The notes beneath the pieces were generated by a model. It was not told where the DNA came from. It saw only the letters and a list, made by a program, of their open reading frames with translations, and did no database searches. From Sulfuriferula plumbiphila (GTDB lineage: Bacteria; Pseudomonadota; Gammaproteobacteria; Burkholderiales; Sulfuriferulaceae), in NCBI RefSeq assembly GCF_009938015.1, contig NZ_AP021884.1, positions 1,413,501 through 1,477,500 of the forward strand: a DNA stretch of 64,000 nt. Direction: 5' to 3'. The translations under genes were made by a program, and so were the position numbers. Below are positions 26,356 to 35,292 of this stretch, piece after piece. The stretch's first letter is position 1. Every line of letters begins with the position of its first letter.

Positions 26356-27257
26356 AGAAATCCATTTTGATCATTGCGCTGGGCGCGGTATTTGCAAGCA
26401 GTGGTGCGTATGCGCTCAATCTGCAGGATATGTTGAAAGATGAGCTGCTCAAACAGATTGAGCCCAGGCAAGCTGAACCCCAGCAAACAGCCCCGAGTGA
26501 AACGGGCAACGCCCACGGCGCGCAGGACAATCCGGCCGCCACCGTTCTGGGTGCGTTCGCCAAGACCTCGACCGAAGACGAAATCCGCATCGGGCGCCAG
26601 ATTGCCGGTGATCTGCTGGGTGCGGCGCCGCTTGTGCCCGATGCCAGCCTGCAGCGCTATGTCAACCAGGTGGGGCGCTGGGTCGCGTTGCAGAGCGATC
26701 GTCCGGATCTGCCCTGGCATTTTGGCGTGATTGACACTACCGACATCAATGCGTTCGCCGCCCCCGGGGGCTACGTGTTTGTCACCCGGGGTTTGTATCA
26801 GAAGCTCAATAGCGAGGCTGAACTGGCCGGTGTGCTCGCGCATGAAATCAGCCATGTGGTGCACAAGGATCATCTCAAAATCCTGCAACAAACCAGGCTG
26901 CTCAACCTCGGTGCGCAATACCTTGGCAAACAGGCAAAGGGCCAGGATGCGGTACAGAAACTGATTGGTAGCGGTGCCGAAATCGTGGCGCGCGGACTCG
27001 ACAAGAATGCCGAGTTTGCCGCTGATCGCATGGGTGTGGTGCTTGCCGCACGCGCTGGTTACGATCCCTACGGCCTGCCCGCCGTGCTCGAAGAAATCGG
27101 TCACACTGCGCCGAACGACAGCCGCGTCGCGCTGTTGTTCAAGACACATCCGGCGCCGGCGGAACGCCTGTCCATGCTGGGGGAGGCGATTGGCACCCAC
27201 TTTGACAGCCTCGCCCCGGGGAAGGAGCTCAAAGATCGGTTCTACCGGATTCGTTAA
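26352..27257 (+). CDS. Exported M48-family zinc metalloprotease
   Basis: A 301-residue protein with a signal peptide ending near SGAYA|LNL. The zinc protease domain spans about residues 75-295: the metal motif HEISHVVH is near residue 167 and the third ligand is in EFAADRMGV near residue 226. The PGGYVFVTRGLY segment is typical of the BepA/LoiP-like periplasmic M48 group. TPR repeats of BepA are absent. It likely degrades misfolded envelope proteins. It overlaps the SH3 gene and lies nine bases before the cyclase gene. Confidence 0.85.
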   Translation: MKKSILIIALGAVFASSGAYALNLQDMLKDELLKQIEPRQAEPQQTAPSETGNAHGAQDNPAATVLGAFAKTSTEDEIRIGRQIAGDLLGAAPLVPDASLQRYVNQVGRWVALQSDRPDLPWHFGVIDTTDINAFAAPGGYVFVTRGLYQKLNSEAELAGVLAHEISHVVHKDHLKILQQTRLLNLGAQYLGKQAKGQDAVQKLIGSGAEIVARGLDKNAEFAADRMGVVLAARAGYDPYGLPAVLEEIGHTAPNDSRVALLFKTHPAPAERLSMLGEAIGTHFDSLAPGKELKDRFYRIR

Positions 27258-27266
27258 TCATCCGGG

Positions 27267-29471
27267 ATGCAGCTCGCCAAGCTCAGGCGCACGTTACCGC
27301 GCACCATTGTTAGCCTGCTGATTACCCTGCTGCTGGTGCTGGCCAGCCAGGGCAGCGTGCGGCTCGGTTTGCTGGAGCGCCTCGAAGCGTGGGCCTACGA
27401 CGCGCGTCTCCTGCTCACCATGCCGCACACGGTTGACCCGCGTGTGGTGATTGTGAACATAGACGAAAAGAGCCTGAAGGAGGTCGGGCGCTGGCCATGG
27501 GGACGCGACAAGCTGGCTGAGCTGGTGCAGCGTCTGTTTGACCACTACAGCGTTGCCGCGGTGGGGTTCGACGTGGTGTTTGCCGAGCCCGATACCAGTT
27601 CCGGTCTGCCCGTGCTGGAAAAACTCGCCGCCACCCGGCTCAAGGGTAATCCGGATTTTGCAACAGCCCTTAAGAGTGCGCGGCCGTTGCTGGATTTCGA
27701 TGGCCAGTTTGCCGAGTCCCTGCGCACGGGGCCGGTGGTGCTGGGCTACTATTTCACGCCTTATCCCGGGACTTCGGGCGTGCTGCCGGAACCGGTATTT
27801 GCGTCTAGGGCGATGGCGGGGCAGGACGCAGACTTCATCAGCAATCGAGGTTATGGCGCCAACCTGCCAGCCTTGCAGGCAAACGCAGCGAGCGGCGGGT
27901 TTTTCAACATGCTGGCGGATTTCGACGGCGTGACCCGGCGCATGTCCCTGTTGCAGAAATACCAGGGCGCGGATTACGAAGCGCTGTCGCTCGCCACGCT
28001 GCGCACTGCATTTGGCGCGGCGCTGGGCTATCGGCGCGTAGCCGACGCGGGCCCGCATTACACCCATCTGGAGCTGGTCGCCGACGGCCTGCGCGTGCCC
28101 GTGGACAGCCAGGCTGCGGCGTATGTGCCGTATCGCGCTTATCCTGGCTACCGCTATTATTCCGCTGCCGACATACTGGCGCAGCGCATCCCGGCTGCCG
28201 AGCTGGAAAATGCCATCGTGCTGGTGGGCACCACCGCTCCCGGCCTGCTCGATCTGCGTGTTACCCCGGTGGCGCGCAGCTACCCCGGCGTGGAAATCCA
28301 CGCCAACCTGATTTCCGGCATCCTCGACGACACCATCCGCTATATCCCGGCCTACGCGCACGACCTGACCCTGGCGGTGCTGGGCGTACTTGGCGTGCTG
28401 CTGGCGCTGATACTGCCGCGCCTGACCCCGGTGCGCGGTGCGGCGTTGTCGCTGGCACTGGTTGCCCTTGTGGTGGCAGGCAATTACTGGGCGTGGCAGC
28501 ACAAGCTGGTATTTCCGCTGGCCACGCCGCTGCTGCTGATACTGGGCCTGATGCTGCTCAACATGGCCTGGGGCTTTTTTGCCGAAACACGCGCCAAGCG
28601 CCAGATCACCGGTCTGTTCGGACAATACGTGCCGCCCGAGCTGGTGGACGAGATGAGCCAGGATCCGTCGCGCTTCAACATGCGTTCCGAGAGCAAGGAG
28701 CTTTCCATTCTGTTCTCTGATGTGCGCGGCTTCACCACCCTTTCCGAGAGCCTTACCCCGCAGCAGCTATCCGACCTGCTCAATGAATTTTTGAGCGCCA
28801 TGACCCAGGTGATACACCACCGTCAGGGCACCATCGACAAATACATGGGCGACTGTATCATGGCGTTCTGGGGAGCGCCCATGGACAATCCCAACCACGC
28901 TCGTGACGCGGTGCTGGCCGGGATGGAAATGCAGGTCGCGCTCACCGGGCTTAACAAAACCTTCGTCGCCAAGGGCTGGCCGGAGCTGCATGTGGGCGTC
29001 GGTATCAATACCGGCCGGGTCAGCGTGGGCAACATGGGCTCCCGGTTCCGCATGGCTTACACGGTGATGGGCGACGCGGTAAACCTCGCTTCGCGCCTGG
29101 AAGGCATCACCAAGTTTTATGCGGCGCCGGTGGCGGTGGGCGAGGGTACGCGCGCTGCGCTGCCGGACATGGTATTCATCGAGCTTGATTTGGTACGCGT
29201 CAAAGGTAAAGAGCAGCCCGTCGCCATCTTCCAGCCGCTGGGGCTGCAAGGCGAGGTGGACGCCGCCACGCTTGCCGCAGCACAGCGCTTCGCCGGCGCG
29301 CTGGCCGCGTACCGCGCCCAGCGCTGGGACGAGGCCGAGGTCCTGTTGAATGCGCTGCACAGCGAGAACCCTTCGAAGCTCTACGCGCTTTATCTCGAAC
29401 GCCTCGCTCACCTGCGCGACAATCCGCCCGGCGCGGATTGGGACGGCGTGTGGATCTACGAATCGAAATGA
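27267..29471 (+). CDS. CHASE2-domain adenylate cyclase (class III)
   Basis: A 734-residue sensor. An N-terminal membrane helix is followed by a periplasmic CHASE2 domain (about residues 45-345), three helices (about 360-435), the linker FGQYVPPELVDEM and a class III cyclase domain (about 465-650). Catalytic residues are present: metal aspartates in LFSDVRGF and KYMGDCIMAF, the adenine lysine in DKYMGD, and the asparagine/arginine pair in GDAVNLASRLE. The threonine in AYTVMGD fits adenylate rather than guanylate cyclases. It should make cAMP in response to an unknown periplasmic signal. It is followed by a gene for a cAMP-degrading enzyme. Confidence 0.9.
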   Translation: MQLAKLRRTLPRTIVSLLITLLLVLASQGSVRLGLLERLEAWAYDARLLLTMPHTVDPRVVIVNIDEKSLKEVGRWPWGRDKLAELVQRLFDHYSVAAVGFDVVFAEPDTSSGLPVLEKLAATRLKGNPDFATALKSARPLLDFDGQFAESLRTGPVVLGYYFTPYPGTSGVLPEPVFASRAMAGQDADFISNRGYGANLPALQANAASGGFFNMLADFDGVTRRMSLLQKYQGADYEALSLATLRTAFGAALGYRRVADAGPHYTHLELVADGLRVPVDSQAAAYVPYRAYPGYRYYSAADILAQRIPAAELENAIVLVGTTAPGLLDLRVTPVARSYPGVEIHANLISGILDDTIRYIPAYAHDLTLAVLGVLGVLLALILPRLTPVRGAALSLALVALVVAGNYWAWQHKLVFPLATPLLLILGLMLLNMAWGFFAETRAKRQITGLFGQYVPPELVDEMSQDPSRFNMRSESKELSILFSDVRGFTTLSESLTPQQLSDLLNEFLSAMTQVIHHRQGTIDKYMGDCIMAFWGAPMDNPNHARDAVLAGMEMQVALTGLNKTFVAKGWPELHVGVGINTGRVSVGNMGSRFRMAYTVMGDAVNLASRLEGITKFYAAPVAVGEGTRAALPDMVFIELDLVRVKGKEQPVAIFQPLGLQGEVDAATLAAAQRFAGALAAYRAQRWDEAEVLLNALHSENPSKLYALYLERLAHLRDNPPGADWDGVWIYESK

Positions 29472-29484
29472 AAGACAGGATACG

Positions 29485-30249
29485 TTGAAAGTCACCATCC
29501 TCGGTTGCAGCGGCGGCATCGGCGGCGGCAGGCACACCACCGCGCTGCTGGTGGACGACGACATTCTGATCGACGCCGGCAGTGGCGCGACTAAGCTTTC
29601 ATTGGAACAGCTCGCCGCGATTGATCATGTATTCATCACCCATACTCATCTTGACCACATTCTGGCATTGCCGCTGATGCTCGACTCGGTGGGGGCGATG
29701 CGCGACCGCCCGGTGACGGTGTACGCCATTGATAGCGTGATCGAAATCCTGCGCCAGGATATCTTCAACTGGCGCATCTGGCCGGATTTCACCGAGGTGC
29801 CGGAGGAACGGCCCTACTTGCGCTACCAGGCGATCGAAGTCTATGAGCCAATTCGATTAGGCAAGCGCAGCATCACCGCGCTGCCTGCCAGCCATACCGT
29901 TCCGGCGGTCGGCTACCAGCTCGACAGCGGCGCGGCCAGCCTGGTGTTCAGCGGTGACACGGGCCCCAACCCGGCGCTATGGGATTGGCTCAACCATATC
30001 GAAAACCTGCGTGTTGTGATTGTCGAAACAGCCTTTCCGCAGGACGAGCACGGCATTGCGGAGGCATCCAAACATCTTTCCCCCAAGTTGCTGGCAGTTG
30101 AACTGGCGCAACTCAAGCGGTCTGCGGAAGTCTATATCACCCATCTCAAACCCGGGCGCGAACAGACCATCATGGAAGAAATCGCCCAGCACGCCAGCAA
30201 TGACCATCAGCCCCGCGTGCTTGAAGAAGGACGCGTCTTCTGGCTGTAA
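29485..30249 (+). CDS. Class II 3',5'-cyclic-nucleotide phosphodiesterase
   Basis: A 254-residue metallo-beta-lactamase-fold protein of the class II cAMP phosphodiesterase type. The metal site is THTHLDH near residue 55, with further ligands in SHTVPAVGY, FSGDTGPNP and YITHLKPG. ETAFPQDEHGIAEASKHLSP is characteristic of the class. It is placed 13 bases after the cyclase gene, so the same transcript would encode synthesis and breakdown of the messenger. The start is TTG at 29485 behind ACAGGA; an in-frame extension into the cyclase gene is unsupported. A general hydrolase role cannot be excluded. Confidence 0.82.
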   Translation: MKVTILGCSGGIGGGRHTTALLVDDDILIDAGSGATKLSLEQLAAIDHVFITHTHLDHILALPLMLDSVGAMRDRPVTVYAIDSVIEILRQDIFNWRIWPDFTEVPEERPYLRYQAIEVYEPIRLGKRSITALPASHTVPAVGYQLDSGAASLVFSGDTGPNPALWDWLNHIENLRVVIVETAFPQDEHGIAEASKHLSPKLLAVELAQLKRSAEVYITHLKPGREQTIMEEIAQHASNDHQPRVLEEGRVFWL

Positions 30250-30307
30250 TCCAATGCGGGTAAATTGTTTCTTGTGGTTGTCAAGCAGGTGTTTTACCAT
30301 TTAGACC

Positions 30308-30712
30308 ATGTCTCGTTCGTGGAATAATTTCATACTGGTATTGCTGCTCGCGCTGCTGCAAGGCATTGCGCCGCTGCTGCACGCCCACGTACTCGAGTTT
30401 TCCATGCCTCACAAGATACACATCGATGGGCTGGAATTGGACTTGCCGCATAGTCAGCCTGACGCAGGTGTACATCAGCTCAAGTTGCATGTAGATGATT
30501 CGACTGCCATTGGCATGGAGAGCACTGGCAAGAACGATCGGGAAGAGAGGGTCGTTAATGCACCCATATTGGGGACTGTTGCAGCGGTCCTCACTTTGCC
30601 ACGGGCCACCGCACCTCCATTACCTGCGTTCCTGACAGCAAGTACGTCCCCACCCTCCGGTTTTTATTTTCTCCCTCCCGCCCACGCGCCGCCCGGCGCA
30701 AATCCCCGCTGA
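30308..30712 (+). CDS. Exported protein of unknown function upstream of metal efflux genes
   Basis: A 134-residue protein with a signal peptide or N-terminal helix (FILVLLLALLQGIAPLLHA). The mature part has scattered histidines (HAHVLEFSMPHKIHIDG, LPHSQPDAGVHQLKLHVDD) and a proline-rich tail (PPSGFYFLPPAHAPPGANP). It is not a family I can name. Its size, signal and position immediately before an RND metal-efflux operon recall the small CzcI-like or DUF2946-like periplasmic proteins found there, so a metal-binding accessory role is possible. Confidence 0.5.
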   Translation: MSRSWNNFILVLLLALLQGIAPLLHAHVLEFSMPHKIHIDGLELDLPHSQPDAGVHQLKLHVDDSTAIGMESTGKNDREERVVNAPILGTVAAVLTLPRATAPPLPAFLTASTSPPSGFYFLPPAHAPPGANPR

Positions 30713-30804
30713 CCTGATTCAGGGCGTTTTCGCTCTGCATGCTTGTATTCACGATTGATTTGACGCGCCTGTGCGTGTCGTATTGCCTCATCCAAGGATA
30801 AAAC

Positions 30805-31899
30805 ATGAAACTCCAATATTGGGCGGCCACCCTGTGCCTGGCGTCCGCGCTGACGGCGCACGCTACGAACGATATCGTTATGAGTGCGGTGCAACTACAA
30901 ACCCTGGGTATCAAAACAGTGCCTGTCAGCATCGCAGCCAACACACGGGGCGTACCTTATCCGGCCACGGTAAGCGTACCTGCCGGACAGATGCGGGTGG
31001 TGGCCGCGCCCATGATGGGACTGGTCAGCAGCGTACTGGTTGCCAGCAACGACACCGTCAAGGCCGGTCAGCCTCTGGTACGACTCGCCAGCCCCGGTCT
31101 TGCCGAAGCGCAGCGCAATCTGGTGCGGGCTGCCGTCCAGGCACAGCTGGCCCGGCAAAATATGAATCGCGACGACCAGTTGCTGGCCGACGGCATTATT
31201 TCTGCTGCGCGCCATCAGGCGACCCGTGCGGCTTATCTGGGCGCCAACGCCATGTTGGTCGAACAGCGTCAGTCCCTGCGTATGCTGGGTGTGCCGGACA
31301 GTTTGGTTCGGCAGATGGAAGCCGGACGCGCAATATCTGCTGAAATAACTTTGCCGGCGCCGATTTCCGGTGTGGTTCTGGAGGTGACCGCTACCCCTGG
31401 TCAGCGTGTCGACTCCGCCACAGCGCTGTTCAAGGTGGCGAAACTCGACCCGCTCTGGCTGGAGATCAGCGTCCCCGCCAAGGATGCCGCCGCCATTCAG
31501 CCAGGTGAGGTGGTCACGCTCAGCGGCAGAAATGTCAGGGGCCGAGTGCTGTCGGTGGCACGCGCTGCGTCCATGAGCCAGACCGTGAGCGTGCGCGCCG
31601 AAGTGCGCGGTGATCTAAATGGACTGATGGCGGGCCAGATGGTAGAGGCGCGCGTTGCGCAGGCCACAGCGAGCGGCTGGCAAGTTCCGGCAGCAGCGGT
31701 AGCACTGCAGCAGGGTAAATCCTTTGTGTTCGTGCGGCGTATCCGGGGCTTCACCCCGGTACCGGTCAAACTGCTGGGACAAAGCGGCGATACAGCACGA
31801 GTGGAGGGCGCACTAAAGAGCGGTGAACAAGTCGCGGTGCAGGGTATCGCGCAGATTAAAGCTGTGTGGATGGGACTAGGCGGGGAAGGCGGAGAATGA
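30805..31899 (+). CDS. RND efflux membrane fusion protein (CzcB/CusB family)
   Basis: A 364-residue periplasmic adaptor with a signal peptide (LASALTAHA). The order is a barrel-sandwich hybrid (AAPMMGLVSSVLVASNDTVKAGQPL), a helical hairpin (about residues 90-165), the second lipoyl half (PAPISGVVLEVTATPGQRV near 180), a beta-barrel and a membrane-proximal domain. It links the inner-membrane pump to the outer-membrane factor. No clear CusB-type methionine cluster is seen. It ends one base before the pump gene, and all genes to 36.55 kb run in one operon. Confidence 0.88.
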   Translation: MKLQYWAATLCLASALTAHATNDIVMSAVQLQTLGIKTVPVSIAANTRGVPYPATVSVPAGQMRVVAAPMMGLVSSVLVASNDTVKAGQPLVRLASPGLAEAQRNLVRAAVQAQLARQNMNRDDQLLADGIISAARHQATRAAYLGANAMLVEQRQSLRMLGVPDSLVRQMEAGRAISAEITLPAPISGVVLEVTATPGQRVDSATALFKVAKLDPLWLEISVPAKDAAAIQPGEVVTLSGRNVRGRVLSVARAASMSQTVSVRAEVRGDLNGLMAGQMVEARVAQATASGWQVPAAAVALQQGKSFVFVRRIRGFTPVPVKLLGQSGDTARVEGALKSGEQVAVQGIAQIKAVWMGLGGEGGE

Positions 31900-31900
31900 G

Positions 31901-34900
31901 ATGCTAAACAGACTCGTCGAATTTTCGCTTACCCAGCGCCTGCTGGTCGCGGTGCTCACGCTGCTGTTGATCGGTGCGGGTGCCATGGCGTTCAAGGACC
32001 TGCCGATCGACGCCTTTCCCGATGTCTCCACGACCCAGGTGAAGTTGATCATGAAAGCACCCGGGATGACGCCGGAGGAGGTGGAGGCGCGGATTGTCGC
32101 GCCCATCGAAACGGAAATGCTGGGCATTCCCAAACAGCACATGTTGCGTTCCATTTCCAAGTACGCGCTGGCGGATATAACCATTGATTTCGAGGATGGC
32201 ACCGACATTTACTGGGCGCGCCAACAGGTGGCGGAGCGCCTTGGCAACGCCCAGGTCAGTCTGCCAGCCGGGACTTCGGGCGGTCTGGCGCCGATCACTA
32301 CGCCGCTGGGCGAGATGTACATGTTCACTGTGGAAGGCGGCAAGCTCTCGCTCGCCGCGCGTCGCTCGTTACTCGATTGGGTGATACGCCCGCAGTTGCG
32401 TACCCTGCCCGGCGTGGCCGACGTCAATACGCTGGGCGGTCTGGTGCGCACTTTCGAGGTGGCGCCGGACAACGTCCAGCTCGCCGCGCGCGGCGTGCGT
32501 CTGTCCGATCTGCAGCAGGCGCTGGAAATGAACAACCGCAACGACGGCGCAGGGCGCCTGAGGTCCGGGGAGGAAGTGCTGGTGGTGCGGGTGGAAGGTG
32601 CCATCAAGACTCTGGATGATGTGCGCAACATTGTTGTCACAAACCGCGACGGTATCCCGGTGCGCGTGGGCGATGTCGCCAATGTGCGTATCGGCAGCCT
32701 GACGCGTTATGGTGCCGTGACCAAGGACGGCAAGGATGAAGCGGCGGAAGGCCTGGTGCTGGGACTGCGCGGCGCCAACGCACGCCAGGTCGTGCAGGGG
32801 GTGCGCGCCAAGCTGGCCGAGATCGAAAAAACCCTGCCAGCCGGCGTCAAAATCCGGGTGTTTTACGACCGCGGCAGCCTGGTGGAACGCGCCATCTCCA
32901 CGGTTTCCGATGCGCTCACCGAAGCCATCGTGCTGGTGGTGATCCTGCTGGTGCTGTTCCTGGGTAACCTCAGGGCCGCCGTTGTGGTGGCCATGGTGCT
33001 GCCACTGTCGGCGCTGGCCACTTTTATTCTCATGCGGCAGTTCGGCATGTCGGCCAACCTGATGAGCCTGGGTGGGCTGGCCATCGCCATCGGCATGTTG
33101 GTGGACGCCGCCGTGGTGGTGGTGGAAAACATCGTCACCCATCTGGCGCATGACAACAGTGCGACCAGGCTGCCCAAGCTGCACGTGATCTATCGCGCGG
33201 TGCGCGAAGTGGTGACGCCGGTAGCTTCGGGTATTTTCATCATCATCATCGTATTTTTCCCTTTACTCACCCTGCAGGGCCTGGAAGGCAAGCTGTTTGT
33301 GCCGGTGGCACTGACCATCGTGTTTGCCCTGTCCGCCTCGCTGTTGCTGTCGCTCACCGTGATCCCGGTGCTGGCGTCCTGGCTGCTCAGGCAGGGTGCC
33401 CACAAGGATCCCTGGCTGGTGCGTAAAGCCATGGCGTTGTACCGGCCGAGTCTGGACTGGTCGCTGGCCCATGCCAAAATCGTCATTGGCGTGGCGCTTG
33501 TCGCACTGCTGGCTACGGCCGGGGTATACACGCTGATCGGCAAGACCTTCATGCCGGTGATGGACGAGGGCGACCTCATTCTGCAGTTGCAAAAACTGCC
33601 TTCCATCAGCCTGGAACAGACGGTGGACACCGATCTGCGCGTGGAACGGGCGATTATGGCGCATGTCCCGGAAGTGAAAGGAATCGTTGCGCGCTCCGGT
33701 TCGGACGAACTGGGTCTTGATCCGATGGGGCTTAACGAGACCGACACCTTTCTGGTGCTGAAACCGCGCGATCAATGGCGCAAACCGGACAAGGAGTGGC
33801 TTACCGACCAACTGCGCCAAGTCATGCAGGATTTTCCCGGCATCAACATCGCTTTCACCCAGCCGATTGAAATGCGCGTGTCGGAAATGCTTACCGGTGT
33901 GCGCGGCGACCTGGCGGTGAAGATTTTCGGTTCCGATCTGGCCACTCTAAACCGCCTGGCGGGCGAGGTGGCCGGTGTGCTGAAAACCATTCCTGGCGCC
34001 CAGGACGTGATGACGACGAAGAATGAAGGCGTGCAATTCCTGCAAATCGGGGTGGATCGTCTGGCTGCCGGGCGTTTCGGCCTCAATGCCGATGACGTGC
34101 AGAACGACCTGCGCATCCAGCTTGAAGGCAGGGCGCTGGGCGTGGTGCTGGAGGGTGTGCGACGCACGCCGCTGGTGTTGCGCGGTGCGGAGGATGTGCG
34201 CGCCTCGCCGGCACTGTTCGAGGCGCTGCGGTTGACCTTGCCGGATGGTCGCAGCATCCCCCTGAGCGAGGTGGCGCACCTTCGCCACACCGATGGGCCG
34301 GTCAAGGTGGAGCGGGAAAATGCCGCCCGCTACGTGGTGGTGCAGACCAATGTGCGCGGCCGCGACCTGGTGGGTTTTGTAGACGAAGCCAAACAGGCGG
34401 TGGCCGCCAAGGTCAGGCTGCCCGGCGGCTACACCACGGTGTGGGGCGGCCAGTTCGAGAATCAGCAGCGCGCTGCCAGGCGGCTGGGTATCGTCGTGCC
34501 GGTGGCGCTGGGGATGATTTTCCTGCTGCTGTTCGCCACCTTCCGTTCGGTGCGGCAGGCGCTGCTAGTGCTGACCAACGTGCCGTTCGCGTTGATCGGC
34601 GGGGTGTTCGCGCTGTGGCTTTCCGGGCAATACCTATCGGTACCGGCGTCGGTGGGCTTCATCGCGCTGCTGGGTATCGCGGTGTTGAACGGCGTGGTGC
34701 TGGTGACCTATTTCAACCAGTTGCTCAGTGAGGGCATGGCGCTCAATCAAGTGGTGGTGGAGGGCGCACGGCGCCGTCTGCGCCCGGTGCTGATGACTGC
34801 CATGATCGCCGCCTTCGGCCTGGTGCCCCTGTTGTTCGCCAGCGGGCCCGGGTCGGAAATCCAGAAGCCGCTTGCCATCGTGGTAATCGGCGGCCTGGTT

Positions 34901-34981
34901 ACTTCCACGCTGCTCACCCTGGTGCTGCTGCCCATCCTTTATCGGCGCTTTGGCGTTGCGCGCACGGAGACACTCATATGA
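31901..34981 (+). CDS. Heavy-metal efflux RND pump (CzcA/CusA family)
   Basis: A 1026-residue inner-membrane proton antiporter of the HME-RND type with 12 helices and two large periplasmic loops. It starts MLNRLVEFSLTQRLLVAVLT and carries the family segments DAFPDVSTTQVKL, WVIRPQLRTLPGVADVNTLGG and GIAVLNGVVLVTYFNQL. The fourth helix reads AIAIGMLVDAAVVVVEN, unlike the DFGxxVDGAV motif usual in zinc/cobalt/cadmium pumps, so substrate assignment from CzcA would be unsafe. Neighbours supply the adaptor and outer-membrane factor; a DUF3240 gene overlaps its stop. Confidence 0.9.
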   Translation: MLNRLVEFSLTQRLLVAVLTLLLIGAGAMAFKDLPIDAFPDVSTTQVKLIMKAPGMTPEEVEARIVAPIETEMLGIPKQHMLRSISKYALADITIDFEDGTDIYWARQQVAERLGNAQVSLPAGTSGGLAPITTPLGEMYMFTVEGGKLSLAARRSLLDWVIRPQLRTLPGVADVNTLGGLVRTFEVAPDNVQLAARGVRLSDLQQALEMNNRNDGAGRLRSGEEVLVVRVEGAIKTLDDVRNIVVTNRDGIPVRVGDVANVRIGSLTRYGAVTKDGKDEAAEGLVLGLRGANARQVVQGVRAKLAEIEKTLPAGVKIRVFYDRGSLVERAISTVSDALTEAIVLVVILLVLFLGNLRAAVVVAMVLPLSALATFILMRQFGMSANLMSLGGLAIAIGMLVDAAVVVVENIVTHLAHDNSATRLPKLHVIYRAVREVVTPVASGIFIIIIVFFPLLTLQGLEGKLFVPVALTIVFALSASLLLSLTVIPVLASWLLRQGAHKDPWLVRKAMALYRPSLDWSLAHAKIVIGVALVALLATAGVYTLIGKTFMPVMDEGDLILQLQKLPSISLEQTVDTDLRVERAIMAHVPEVKGIVARSGSDELGLDPMGLNETDTFLVLKPRDQWRKPDKEWLTDQLRQVMQDFPGINIAFTQPIEMRVSEMLTGVRGDLAVKIFGSDLATLNRLAGEVAGVLKTIPGAQDVMTTKNEGVQFLQIGVDRLAAGRFGLNADDVQNDLRIQLEGRALGVVLEGVRRTPLVLRGAEDVRASPALFEALRLTLPDGRSIPLSEVAHLRHTDGPVKVERENAARYVVVQTNVRGRDLVGFVDEAKQAVAAKVRLPGGYTTVWGGQFENQQRAARRLGIVVPVALGMIFLLLFATFRSVRQALLVLTNVPFALIGGVFALWLSGQYLSVPASVGFIALLGIAVLNGVVLVTYFNQLLSEGMALNQVVVEGARRRLRPVLMTAMIAAFGLVPLLFASGPGSEIQKPLAIVVIGGLVTSTLLTLVLLPILYRRFGVARTETLI

Positions 34982-35292
34982 GCGATATTAACCATACGCA
35001 ACTCACCCTGATCCTGCCCATGGCGCTGGAAGAAGCGGTGCTCGATACCCTGCTGGAGCACCCCGAATGGGTAAGCGGTTTTACCAGCATGGAAGTCAGC
35101 GGTCATGGCCAGTCCCAGACCTGTGACACGGCGGCTGAAAAAGTGCGCGGCCGCGCCCGGCGTGTCCGCATTGATACGGTGATGCAGCATGCCGACGCTG
35201 TGCAGCTGCTGGCGCTGTTGAAATCCATCTGGCCGCATCCGGAAGTGGCTTACTGGATGACGGATGTGCAAGAATTCGGGAGATTTGTATGA
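34978..35292 (+). CDS. DUF3240 family protein in the efflux operon
   Basis: A 104-residue cytoplasmic protein similar to DUF3240, a small PII-like alpha/beta family often encoded in heavy-metal RND operons. Recognisable stretches are LTLILPMALEEAVLDTLLEH, GFTSMEVSGHGQ and VAYWMTDVQEFGRF. The start overlaps the pump stop (ATGA) and its own stop overlaps the outer-membrane factor start, so it is translated as part of the pump operon. A regulatory role on the pump is possible but unproven. Confidence 0.75.
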   Translation: MSDINHTQLTLILPMALEEAVLDTLLEHPEWVSGFTSMEVSGHGQSQTCDTAAEKVRGRARRVRIDTVMQHADAVQLLALLKSIWPHPEVAYWMTDVQEFGRFV

